Source: Pholiota molesta
Lineage: Eukaryota > Basidiomycota > Agaricomycetes > Agaricales > Strophariaceae
Direction: 5' to 3'
Assembly: GCA_014925825.1 (NCBI GenBank)
Contig: JACGCK010000353.1
Span: forward strand, 1 to 34,993
DNA length: 34,993 nucleotides
A program made the translations under genes and the position numbers. The notes beneath the pieces are model-generated. The model saw only the letters and a program-made list of their open reading frames with translations, was not told the DNA's origin and did no database searches. Below, piece by piece: positions 21,363 through 32,377 of the stretch; the first letter of the stretch is position 1; the number at the start of each line of letters is the position of its first letter.

Positions 21363-23969
21363 TCAAACAGCATTGGGTACAGGGAAAACGCACCGCCCGA
21401 AGAGCTTGACCTTGATCCAGTCAGTAGCGACCATAGTCCGGTTGCGCAGCGAGAACAGCGTGCTCAGGTACGCGCTGCGCCAGAACAGGTACGTCGCCAC
21501 ACCGCCCGTCGCAATCTACCCACCCCCAAAAACCCTCGTCAGCAACGCAACAACACACACACAAAAAAAAGGGGGAAAGAAGGGAACGCACATTCCCATT
21601 CATGAACGGCAGGTCCGCGATCGCCTTCTCCGACCCGATGTACGCGAGCGTGCCCTGGTGCGAGTAGTGGAACGGGCGCAGCTTGATCTTGCCCAGCTGG
21701 CGCAGCGCGTCCTCCTTCTCCTCCGTCAATTTCTTCTTCTCCTCGGCGTCGGCGGCGGCGCCCGGCGCGCCCAGCAGCTGCTCGAGCCGCGTGACCTTGT
21801 CCACGAGCGCGTCTTTGCGCGCCAGGAGGTGCAGCGTGCGCGCGAGGTACGCGCCCTGCTGCGAGGCGACCTGCGCGGTGGGCGCGTAGGAGGTCGCGGT
21901 GCAGTCGCCGATGGCGAAGATGCTGCCGCTGGCGCCCTTCATGCGGAGGAAGTCTGGTGAACAATAGCAGATGAACATTTAGCTGGAGTCCTGAAAATAA
22001 AAGATAGGAGAAGAAGACGCACCATCGACCTCAATACCACGCCTGTTCTTCTGGTACTCCGGCAACTTGGCCATCAGATCTTGAGTGATCTTGCGTCCCT
22101 TATTACCCGCAGCCCAGATAACGAGCCCACACGGCACCTCGACGATGGTCTTGTCGGGCATCTGGAGCACGACGCCCTTCTCCTTGACCTCCTTGACCAT
22201 GGTCTTGGTGAGGATGTTGATCTTGCTCTCCTTGAACGTGGACTCGGTGTACTCGATGAGCTGCTTGCTGAACATGGGCAGGACCGAGGGGAGGGCTTCG
22301 ACGAGGGTGATGCGGATTCTGCCGGCGAGTTCGGGGTACCACATTTTCAGGTCGTCCTAGAGTATGCAATGAGAATAAGGTGTATGATAGTAGATAGAGA
22401 ATCATACTTCGAGGAAATCATGGAGTTCTCCGCTAGAGGAATTATAAGAATTGACGTGTAATGGAGAAATTGTCACGAGAAGCAGACCTAAGCTCAACAC
22501 CAGTAGGTCCACCGCCTACAACGACCTAAAGATGACAATGAGCTGAAGCAAACTAAAAGTTGTTCTAAAAAGATGTGTATTTACCATGTGAAGCAGGCGA
22601 TCAATTTCCTTAGAATCTTGACCTGGGAATGCGGCACTTTCGACACCTAGCGAGCGCGTGTCAAAAACGTTTCGCACTACCCACTGAATATCCACCCACA
22701 GTCCATGAATTCGCGGTTCATCTAATTCAAAAACGCGTGAGCTTATCACCAAAATGCAGAAGCGCTTAGGTGCGATAACGTACGCGGTCTGCATCCGCCA
22801 GCTCCTTCATGAACAACGCACGCTCCTTGACGCCGGGGATGTTGAAGGTCTGCACCTCAGCGCCGACACCGTATATGAGATAATCATACGACATCGTCGT
22901 CGAAGTCACTTCGCCCTTGATTTCTGAGCTGTCTGCAATGCGATTGGTCGCGATTAATTTCCACGTGACACGCGTCATAGCTTAAAATAACGCACCAGTG
23001 AAAGTGACGGTCTTGTTGACGGGCTGAAGGGAGGCGATGAATGGTGTCAAGGCGAAGGTTAGCGTTGAGCGGTCAAGGTACGGGATAGACCGAGACGCAC
23101 GTCGACATCCGTTGCCTCAGCTTCGATAACGGAGACCTGGCGGGCCTTGTGGCGAGTGATGTACCGTGTTGGCTGGATGATGGATCGGGGGTTCAGAGTC
23201 CCGACGGCCACACTAGGCAGAAGAGGCGTGAAGAGGAAGAAGTTTTTCGGGCTGATAACGACCTATACAATTGATAGATATTAATATAAACCATGCCACT
23301 GGTCAAGACGCGCGCCATCATATCCGGTAGGCACGCAGAAGTAAAAAATACGTACGACGTTGTAGTCGGTGGTATCCAGCGTCTTGAGCAGACTGGTGTT
23401 GCCCCACCCGCTGCCGAGCACGACGATAGTCTTTTTTGAAGGGTCGAAAGGCAGCTGGGGGCCGGGCTGTGCTTCTCGTCGGACGGCGTAGACGAAACCG
23501 CCCACAGCACCAAGGATGGTGATGAGGGTGACACGCCCGATGATTTTGCGGACCTTGCGCCAGTCAGTGCGACGGGGAGGGGGAGGTGGGGGTGGTGGAG
23601 TGCTAGATGAGACCTAGGGACAACCATTGGCTGTGAGTGATTGGCTGGGGCTGGTTGCGCGGATGAGGACATACTGTGCTCGATGACACTTCATTCGCCT
23701 CGGTCGCAAGGGCGCGTCGAGCGAGCGTCCGCGGTATTTGCGAACGGGTCAGTGCTCTTGACTGGGCGATGGAGCGCGCCAGAAGGGCTGGGCGGAAAAT
23801 TGAGATGGCGTTCTTGTAATACAGAGAAAATAAAAGCGATGGGGCTTACCTTTGCTACGCATCGAGTGCATGGTGCGCAGGAAAGAGGGTGTCTTGATGA
23901 GAGGAGCGAGGGCGTTTCAGGTGCAGCACGACCACAAGAAAAAATTAAGTTTAGAAACAGTCTCGTCAT
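21363..23969 (-). CDS. type II (alternative) NADH dehydrogenase, mitochondrial
   Basis: Rotenone-insensitive, non-proton-pumping NADH:ubiquinone oxidoreductase of the inner mitochondrial membrane (NDE/NDI family). My minus-strand exons are 23969-23850, 23812-23675, 23613-23356, 23262-23101, 23023-22996, 22932-22784, 22721-22700, 22646-22585, 22525-22488, 22432-22408, 22356-22023, 21953-21592 and 21515-21363, all in phase, giving 616 residues. Signatures are the FAD site VVLGSGWGNTSLLKTLD (glycines from 153), VVSPKNFFLFTPLLPSVAVG-like sequence, the NADH site VVVGGGPTGVELSGELHDF (from 314), WAAGNKGRKITQDLMAKLPE, AIGDCTATSYAPTAQVASQQ and the terminal ATGGVATYLFWRSAYLS. The N-terminus includes an Arg/Ser/Ala-rich presequence (LARSIAQSRALTRSQ), a proline run and one membrane segment before the catalytic core, which suits the external-facing form. 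There is no EF-hand. The start codon is the weakest point; four exons are under 40 bases. Confidence 0.93.
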
Positions 23970-25035
23970 GAGAAAATCTTACCCGCACGTGAATCGCTTG
24001 TTTCGTCCACTAATTCGAGGTAATTTGGAGTCGGGGGACAGATTATATACGCGGTCGACATCCTTTCATCCTCCTTATCTTTCCCCCCTCTTTCCCCTCC
24101 TATATTGTCCATAGGCGGTATCCAATGCCATCTCTTCCGTGTTATTCCGCGCCCAACACAGCATCGGCAAACAGCGCGCCGCAGGCTGTCCACTCCGGCA
24201 GGCTCCGGCCAATCGTATGCAAGCAATTCCGTCGAAAACCGTGATAATGTAGAGCGGCTCACTCTTATTTCTTATTTACTTGAAGTTCACATTCACAAGC
24301 CAATTTCCAAGTTACAAATAACTCTTCCATGATCTACTCTCGATTGATGTACATGCCTGGTACATGCAAGCTGGACGGAGATTCCTTGGAGATTGCGGAT
24401 GATCGCGCCATGATCGCGGCGCAGATACTAAATTCATCTCGGGCACAATGGGCGACTAGCAACCTTTTTACGTCTAGGGCAGAAAGGCCTTGTAATAAGG
24501 GTTCCAAGAGATTGTTTCTACAAACACACTGACAAGGAAACGAATATATTATTGATCATGAGGCTGCGGCACTTTGGCGCCGCGCGCTCTCGTTAGGCGC
24601 TCAATGATCATTGGTCCTCGACTTCCGAGAGCTTCCGAAATTGCTATACGTTCAACTGTACCTCCCGACTCCGGGCCCAGATTCAGACTGGTAATGTACG
24701 GCTATCGCAGCCGTAGACTCAGATATTGCTGCTTACGACGTGGGCTACATAAACTCAGCTTATTTCTTGTTAGTTTCCGAGTTGTTGGCTTCCGATTGAA
24801 TTCAGAAATGGTTTCATTTCCTTTGACAATCCTTTGCTCCGAGCGCAATCACTCGAAGCATGGATAGGGAAGCTCTATGGTGCATGTATGCCATATTACG
24901 TGGGACCAATTATGGACGCAATTACTATTAGAGACCTCATTGCAGACAGATGTGTACCTCGAGGCAGAGTAATATGAGGCCAGGTGTCAAAAATTCTTCG
25001 CAAGAAGCGTTTACCTTCCTTTCCGCTACCGTACA
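23970..25035. other. intergenic stretch, no assignable gene
   Basis: This divergent region between the NADH dehydrogenase (-) and the G-domain gene (+) should contain both promoters. Short frames at 24329-24532 and 24574-24867 (+) lack motifs, and no TATA box is obvious for either gene. Confidence 0.5.
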
Positions 25036-26757
25036 ATGAGCAAGAATTCGTCCAGAACGATGTCAAGCGGAAATACAGAGAAGATTATAAAGTTTCTAGT
25101 GAGCTTGAAGCATCATACAGATCCTGCATTCGCTGGACTGCCTTCCGACGTTATCATACCGTATGTGCCTTTTATTTCTCTTCGATCCGCGATCGCTCTC
25201 TAATCATATGGAACTCATATGATGTTGAATGTTTGTCCATTAAGAGTTATGGGTCCAACAGGCGTTGGGAAGAGCACCGTATGTCCATCCCTTGTATGCG
25301 CTTATAATATTTACGCCGATCTTCGTAGTTCATCAACTCCCTTCTAAAATCGGTTGGCGGAACCCAACCGTGTGTGCAAGTTGGACATGGTCTCCAGTCA
25401 TGTACATCCCACTTGAAACCCATCGTTATTCCATTTGCTCATGGGGAAAACGGAGAAAATTTGAACGGGTTTACAAATCCAAATGGCCATAATGAAGGGC
25501 GCCTTGTCCTAGTCGATACTCCCGGATTCGACGATACTTACGAAGACGACGCGGAGATCCTGCGGCGTATCTCTGTTTGGCTCGGGATATCGTCAGTAAT
25601 TTTTCGATTATCCCTCCAAAGTTCAGGGCAATACGCTGACCTCAACGCTCGTCGCTAGGTATGTCGCCGGAATGAAACTGGGCGGCGTAATATACCTCCA
25701 CGATATAACGCAAACCCGTATGCTGGGCACGACGCGCCGGAACCTGACCATGTTTCGCAAGTTGGTGGGTGAGAACGCGCTGAAATGTGTCTTTCTTGGA
25801 ACGACGAAGTGGAAATTGGTCGAGCCCGCGGCTGGTGCCAAACGCCAGGAGCAGCTCGAGGCCGTGTTTTGGAAGGATTTGATCGATGCGGGGGCCCAGG
25901 TTTTTAGCGTGCATGACCAGGACACCCCCGAAGCTGGTAGCGTCCATGACCAGAACACCCCCGAGGTCGTTAGTGTTGACCAGGATGCCCCCGAGGCCGT
26001 TAGCGTTCATGATCAGGGAGCCCCCAATGTCAGTAGCATTCATGACCAGGGTTTACCCTTGGAGGCCGTTAGCGTCCATGACCAGAGCACCCCCGAGCCC
26101 GTTAGCGCCCAAAACGCCCCGGCGGCCGTTAGCGTTCATGATCAGGGCGCCCAGGATGTCCCCTTGAAGGTCGTCACTAGTAGCGCCCATGACCAGAACA
26201 CCCCCGAGGTCGTTAGTGTTGACCAGGACGCCTCCGAGGCCGTTGGCGTTCATGATCAGGGCGCCCCCAATGTCAGTAGCATTCATGACCCGGATTTACC
26301 CTTGAAAACCGTTAGCGCCCATGACCAGAACACCCCCGAGATTGTCAGTGTTGACCAGGACGTCCCCGAGGTCGGTAGTTGCATCCATGAACAGGACGCC
26401 CCCGGCCCCCAGGTGGTCAGCGCTAGCATCCATAGCCAGGGCACTTCGACTCGAAGCACTCCTCGTGACATGATTAACGAAATGCTGATCATCAAGATCA
26501 CACATTCCAAGACAGAGCTTCTCCTGACTATACAACGTGAACTTGTCATGAAGCGAATGACCATACCCCAAACAGAAGCGGGACAAACTTTGAAATATTC
26601 GCTAGAGCAATTGATTTCACTTGAGAAGCGAAAGGTGAAGAACCTTTCCGACGAGGAATTCGAACAGGGACGGGAGGAGCTTGACCGACTTTTGAAGGCC
26701 GCGAAGGAATTGAAAGTACCGCTGCGAACGCGTATCAAGAGGTTCTTCGGATTCTAG
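25036..26757 (+). CDS. AIG1-like G-domain protein with HDQ tandem repeats
   Basis: P-loop GTPase of the AIG1/septin-like type widespread in mushroom fungi, with no established function there. Exons 25036-25160, 25245-25278, 25329-25591 and 25659-26757 join in phase, giving 506 residues. The Walker A motif GPTGVGKST is at 45-53 and the G3 motif VDTPGFDD at 115-122, followed by the family words DDAEILRRISVWL, KLGGVIYLHDITQTRM and a G4-position FLGTTKW. The expected Asp of the (N/T)KxD motif is not apparent there. From residue 224 to about 403 the normal chain is interrupted by about 16 tandem units of 9-14 residues, consensus S-V-H-D-Q-x-x-P-E-x-V. The last 100 residues are a charged helical segment (SLEQLISLEKRKVKNLS...) ending in the basic TRIKRFFGF, a possible membrane-contacting tail. 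The start ATG is the first in frame and is supported by the clean join to the Walker A exon. Confidence 0.85.
25906..26445 (+). repeat. coding minisatellite (HDQ repeats), about 16 units
   Basis: Imperfect units of about 27-42 bases encode variants of SVHDQxxPExV, alternating with a shorter SVDQDxPE form. A higher-order block of 132 bases (four units) at 25939-26070 recurs at 26182-26313 with about ten mismatches by eye, and a partial third copy begins directly after at 26314. All units keep the reading frame. Confidence 0.9.
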
Positions 26758-27011
26758 GGGACTCTAGGTCAGTTCCATGTTGTTAATGTTGATATCACAT
26801 CACGATCAATCATGATGTGAACTTCACTAAACAGGCTCGAAGCAATGGAAATCAGATTTCAAGTACGAAGAACACAGTTATTGGGGAAAATAAAAAAATA
26901 CATTCGACATTCGACATTCGACCAAAAAGGGCAGCAGTACCAACACTACAACACACGGACCGCAAAGGAACACAACGAACAAATAAAACAAACAGAAATA
27001 GAAAAAGAGAG
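26758..27011. other. short convergent intergenic region
   Basis: Separates the 3' ends of the G-domain gene (+) and the GH71 gene (-). A-rich sequence at 26885-27010 is suitable for 3' end formation. No gene is seen. Confidence 0.6.
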
Positions 27012-28646
27012 CTATCCAGGCGAAGCAGCCACGAAAGCATTGAAGTTATACGAAGGAGGATTATTAGAGAAACGGAACCCCGGCGGCGTAAAGTCCACGG
27101 TTTTCTTCCCATCGCGAGTGACAGACGACGACACGCTGCAGTCGTCTTTCAGCGGCATTTTGACTTTGTTAGCACCCGAAGGGAGATTGCCGCTGTATTT
27201 CGAACCCCCGCATGTCATTTCGAAGTGGGCGGGTTTGGAGAGGAGGACGTCTGCCCAGAGGGTATCTTCGGTCTACGGGAGGAGTTATTTTGTCAAGAAA
27301 GAAGGACGGAAGGAAGGAGGCGGAGAGCAAGGCGCACCCATTCGTAATTGGCAGGTTTGCCGACGGGGTCTCCGCTGTTAGCATTCTTGGGGTACAGTCT
27401 GCCCCAGAGGAAGACTCGGTCTTTGTGTATTGGGGGATAGTTTCCGGTCTTGTAGCCCGCGATGTAGTATTGCGCAAGATCTAGCCATCCTATAGTACGA
27501 GGTAGGATATGAACCTAGGATGCGAGATTGAAAAAAATCACATGTAACTCACCCTGGTGATCAAATCCGTTCACCCAAGACTCGGATTGCGGCTGGGCCC
27601 CTTCGATAGGGCCGATATAGTGGGATTCACCATAATCGTTCCAGGTGATTATCTGCGCAAGGTCGATGGAATTGCGATTTTGTTTTAGAAGTTCCCATCG
27701 GGAAGCATATAGCCAGGAGTCGGGACGATATATCATGTTCTTGTTGTATGTGGCCTGGGAATAGTGCTAGAGGATCGCTCGTAAATAATGTATCTAAGAA
27801 AAGAGGTTTGAAGCATACAGTGAAGAACCAAGGTGAGACCCCAGCCATATATGTGCGTCCTTTGAGGTACTTTTGATATTCGACGTCGGTCGAGGAGTTG
27901 ATGTCGTATTTGCCCATTGGCCACGCTGAGTCCCACTGCGTTTGACATTCTGTAAGTTAACCTGCGGATACAAGTAGGAAGCGATAGACGAACACTGTAA
28001 GCCCCGTCGATCGACCTCATATTCTGCAGCTCGGACGGATTTATGAAGAAAGCAGGTACGAAATGCACGGGAGGCATATCCTTCTTCATTATATTATACC
28101 ATCCATCGTCCAAGCTGCCCGCACCAAACCGGCAAAACTGACCTCCAAAGGTTGACACGAAATTCTTGTCTTTATAAACCAGTTGATTAGGATGTCCGTT
28201 ATACCCCTTGATGAGCTGGCGGAGGAGATTGCCGTCGCCTTCCCCGCCACATGGGAAGGACGCCATGTCGAAGCTAAAGAACATCTTGAAGTCGGTGCCG
28301 ATCGCGGCGCTGTAGGCGTCTGATACTCGGGCGGGTTGCCAGTCATCCCTCCCGATGTTGAGGGCGAATGCGTCGATCCCTTTCGACGCCGCAAGTGCGA
28401 TATCTATAGGGTTAGGGATAGCGAGTATGAGTATGTATGCATAAAAGGGGAGGTATTTTGACCTCGTTTCCAATTTTCCTTTGTGTACGGGTAGGTGTTG
28501 CCGACGATGACATGGGCAACGACCAGTTTGGGGGCATTACTCCTTGGTACGATATTTGCATGCGCCCTTAAGATCGATGAGGATTGACAGGTCAGCCAGA
28601 GTGCGATGATGAGAGAGAATCGGGAGTGCATTCTACTCAGGATCAT
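27012..28646 (-). CDS. secreted GH71 alpha-1,3-glucanase (mutanase)
   Basis: Predicted extracellular glycoside hydrolase family 71 enzyme that cleaves alpha-1,3-glucan, a fungal cell-wall polymer. Minus-strand exons 28646-28463, 28403-27996, 27949-27819, 27766-27553, 27489-27338 and 27272-27012 join in phase, giving 449 residues. The N-terminus is a signal peptide (HSRFSLIIALWLTCQSSSIL); an in-frame ATG at 28631 is an alternative start. Family words are KLVVAHVIVGNTYPYT, SKGIDAFALNIGRDDWQ, FKMFFSFDMASFPCG (Asp107), PAFFINP, WPMGKYDIN, GRTYMAGVSPWFFTHYS and the signature ITWNDYGESHYIGP, in which Asp285 and Glu288 occupy the family's conserved catalytic DYGE positions. There is a C-terminal beta domain with Cys residues (FEMTCGGSKYSGN) but no CBM24 module. 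A hydrolytic role in wall remodelling, or in feeding on other fungi, is likely. Confidence 0.95.
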
Positions 28647-29383
28647 GTTGGTAAGATAGCACCGCGCCCAGGATAAACGAGGCTGCAGGGCCTTGAAATA
28701 GTAAATAGTCCTTATGAAGGGCTGACAAGTTTGTTTGAAAGTCGACAGCCTCTAGGCAGTATAGTAGAATAGAATAAGTCCGCAATATAATGCGAAATGC
28801 TCCAGGGTAGTCCAGTGTCAAATACCATTTGAATATACTCCAGATGGGCGAATTATGACCATCGCAGGAGCCTTGAAGAAACCACCAAGGAATGACGAGC
28901 GATAGTTCAACTCAATCATGAACCAAAAACACTTTCCTCTCCAATATAATATGATGTAGAGACAAATATAGTCTGGCAATCATCGGAAACGAGACTGACG
29001 CTAGATACTCCAGGAGCCTGGTGTAGTCTGGCTTAAAAGCACAAAGAGCTAGTAGAATATTGATACGACATATGAGGGTCTTTGGGCTAGAAACTTCGCG
29101 GAGGTAAAGGAAGCTCTATAATCTTGCTGATTGAGGATGTGTTGAGACCCGAGTTGAGTTGGAAACTCGAACATTGACCGGAGCACAGCTGGAGCACAGT
29201 GGTGGTTCAAAGTCAACAAAGGTCCAGGCGTGACCAAAATAGAGTCCGTGTCACATGGATACGGTTGTGACCGCACGTATCTTGCGCGACGCGGCGCCTG
29301 AATATTTTGAGCTTTGCAATTAACGGCCATCCCGTCCTTCAGCAATATCTCATAGACACATCGATACATTCAGAAAACGGAAA
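28647..29383. other. divergent promoter region of GH71 and UBA2
   Basis: The 737 bases between two divergent gene starts should hold both promoters. A minus-strand frame at 29049-29369 has no motifs and ends against the UBA2 leader, so I treat it as fortuitous. No clear TATA box is seen. Confidence 0.55.
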
Positions 29384-32042
29384 ATGTCGACCGCAAAAGC
29401 TCGGAGCGCTCATGCAAAGGCTATATTAGGGCCAGAGCTGCACGCCCAACTCGCCAACACTCGTGTGCTTTTAGTTGGCGCTGGAGGAATTGGTTGCGAA
29501 CTGCGTAAGTCGCTGTATATATGTCTATAAAGATGAATCCTGAACATGTAACTCTTCCTACTGCTTCTCTGGCCCCAGTGAAGAACATTGTCTTGACTGG
29601 TTTTGGAAAGATAACTCTTCTCGACTTAGACACCATTGACATCTCGAACCTCAATCGGCAATTCTTATTCAAGAAGAAAGATGTGAAGCAAAGTAAAGCA
29701 ATGGTATGCCCGAGATACTGTTAAAACTCGTATCTCTTCGATTGCTCATTGTGAACATGAATAGGTTGCAGCCCAAACCGCTGGTCCTTTCAACCCGAAT
29801 GTGCACATCACCCCCATACACGACAATATCAAGGAACCGCAGTATGATATACAATGGTTCCAACAGTTTGACATCGTTTTGAACGCGCTGGATAACCTGG
29901 GTGTGTCTTCTTATTCTCTAAAACATGGCGGGATTTTCTCATCCTGCGTTTGGTAATCCAATAGACGCTCGAAGACACGTCAACAAGATGTGCATGGCCG
30001 CCGGAGTCCCGCTGGTGGAATCAGGAACAGCTGGATACCTGGGACAAGTTCAACCTCTCCTCAAAGTACGCCATGGCTCCTTTTTTCTCATATAGAATCG
30101 ACATTCTGAGACTCGACACTTCGCAACAGGACAGCACAGAGTGTTTCGATTGTATCCCTAAACCCACGCCGAAGACTTTCCCTGTGTGCACAATCCGTTC
30201 TACGCCAAGCCAACCTATACATTGCATTGTCTGGAGCAAGAGCTATCTCATGGGGTGAGCCTAGCCGCACTAGCTCCGTGTGCTTCGCCTTCTAATCTTA
30301 ATTCTCTTCTAGGCAACTTTTCGGTGAGGACGAGGATGCAAGTGGAGAACTGGATGACGCCGAAAAACAAGGGGAGAATTGTACGTCCTTGTGGCTTGTG
30401 GCATTCTGTATCCCATTTACATTTCTTCTCAGCCCAAGAAATTGCAACATTGCGAAAGGAAGCACAAGCCTTCAAGGCAGTACGCGATGCATTGCGTAGC
30501 AGCGACAGCACTGTCGATGCAGCAAAGTTGGTCTTCCAAAAGGTACTTCCTCCCATTTTCCCCCTGAAGTTCTAAAATTCACGAATCACGATTATAACAG
30601 GTTTTCAACGCCGACGTCAAAAATTTGCTCGTCATGTCTGATATGTGGAAATCTCGCTCTCCGCCGACTCCTCTGGACTATGACAGTATTTTGGACGGTA
30701 CTTTCCAACCCATCAGCCACGTCAACGGGCATGGGACGGCCGCTCCCGCGAACGCCGTTGCGAGCGGAAGCAGCCTTAGCCACGGAGCCTTCAGTTCGTT
30801 GAGCGGGAAAGTGAACGGTGCTCCGAATACTTCGAACTTGAAGGACCAGCGGTCACTAAGTCTGAGGGATAACTTGGAGTTGTTCATCTCGAGGTACGTC
30901 TTATCCTATTGAAATAGACGCGCTACTAATTTTACAATTTCATGCATAGTACCAATCGTTTGGCTGCCCGTCTGAGAACTGGCGAAGAGACTATATCGTT
31001 TGATAAGGACGATGACGACACTCTTGACTTTGTTACTGCATCCTCGAATTTGCGATCCTATGCATACGGAATCGAAGGAAAGACTCGATGGGAAGTAAAA
31101 GGTCTGTTTAAGCTTCCGCATTTACGTACATCTACGTGGAGCCTCGTACTCATGCCTTTTCAGAAATGGCCGGGAACATCATCCCAGCAATTGCCACTAC
31201 CAACGCCATCATATCTGGTCTCATCGTCCTGCAGGCCCTCCACCTGCTCAAGAAATCCCATTCACAACTGCGCAACGTGCATCTACAATTTAAACCTGCA
31301 GTCCCCTTGAGCGCCATCCGTCTTAGCGCGCCCAATCCTGAATGTGGGGTCTGCAGGGATACATACGCGACGCTGCTGTGTGATCCCTCACGGACCTTGC
31401 TGGGCGATGTGGTCAAGGGGATCTTGGGCAACGATGAGCGGGAGGTCAGCGTTTACGAAGACAAACGGGTACTGAGCGATCCGGATTGGGATGATAACTT
31501 TGAACGCACCCTGGAGAGTCTCAACGTGACTAGGGGGAAATTCTTGAGCATTGTGGACGAGGAAGGGGAATGGTCGACTATTACTATCGGTCTAGGTGTC
31601 TTGCCGTATGTTCTTGTTCATTTTATTTCCCAAGTTTGGAGCCTCACAATCTGATTCTCTTAGTCCTGATCACTCACCCAACGCACTTCCATACATCCTA
31701 CCATCTCCACTCCCTCAACCAACACGCAAACCCAAACGCGCCGCTCCCGCCCCGGAAACTCCGCAGCGCACATCCACCAAACGACCCTTGCCCATGGAGG
31801 ATGCGGACGGCGTCATCGATCTCGAGCCCACCCCCAAGAAGCCCAAAACATCAGTGCCGACGGCTCAGAAGCGCAAGTTCGATGCCGATGGACCCAGCCC
31901 GAGCAAGCGCCGACGGCTGGAGGAGGAGGGTGTCGTCGTCATGGATGGGCCTGATGAGGTGTTGGAAATCGATGTCACCGATGGACAACCGGCGGCGGCG
32001 CCAGCGGAGGATGCTGATTATATTGTGATAGATGATGATTGA
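29384..32042 (+). CDS. UBA2: SUMO-activating enzyme E1, catalytic subunit UBA2
   Basis: UBA2 pairs with AOS1 to adenylate SUMO, carries it as a thioester and passes it to UBC9 in the nucleus. Exons 29384-29504, 29579-29703, 29765-29900, 29965-30065, 30130-30254, 30313-30380, 30433-30542, 30601-30893, 30950-31101, 31164-31605 and 31664-32042 join in phase, giving 683 residues. Evidence in order: the ATP site [18 protein letters not shown] (glycines 32-37); [17 protein letters not shown]; KxDNL-type NALDNLDARRHVN; zinc ligands Cys166/Cys169 and Cys471/Cys474; the catalytic Cys181 in [16 protein letters not shown]; an inserted catalytic-cysteine half-domain including a disordered loop ([16 protein letters not shown]); [19 protein letters not shown]; and a ubiquitin-fold domain. 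The C-terminal tail has basic nuclear-localisation clusters (PKKPK, KRRR) and hydrophobic-acidic SUMO-interacting-like motifs (VIDLE and the very end, YIVIDDD). Confidence 0.96.
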
Positions 32043-32377
32043 CTGAATGATTGACGGGAAGGGCGTGGTTGAGTGCTATTGTTTATATTATTTGCCCGTT
32101 CATTATTGCTTTTTTGATGTGTATGTTTTGATCCTGCTATACTAATCTTTCTGGTTGGTCTACTTATGTGCTTTTAGATCGAAGGCGTCTGTCCCCGCGA
32201 TCCAAGCTATGACCTACATATGGCGTTTTCTTGTCAGTTAATCTAATTGATCTCTTCTTAATTCTGATGTCGATACAACAGTGAAACAATTGTTATTGTC
32301 GACAAATGTCAAATCCAACCATAATAGATGTACAGATACGTGCGTATGCTTGTGCGCCATCTTTGCTTGTCGGGGGC
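32043..32377. other. convergent intergenic region
   Basis: T-rich 3' flanks of UBA2 (+) and the monooxygenase (-). No gene or distinct repeat is seen. Confidence 0.6.

Noticed and set aside
21516..21591. CA/GT and T runs near the end of the NADH dehydrogenase gene
   Set aside because: They lie inside its last intron, where the long pyrimidine run sits upstream of the acceptor. No separate function is needed.
21373..21960. Plus-strand frame of 195 codons
   Set aside because: Antisense of the final exons of the NADH dehydrogenase. Leu/Arg-rich composition follows from GC-rich codons on the real strand.
25642..26738. Minus-strand frames with repeats such as NTNDLGGVLVM
   Set aside because: These are the reverse-strand reading of the HDQ repeat. 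The plus-strand frame is continuous with the GTPase motifs and joins in phase with upstream exons.
26817..27381. Two overlapping plus-strand frames of about 176 codons
   Set aside because: They run antisense to the last exons of the GH71 gene, whose motifs and splice phases are firm.
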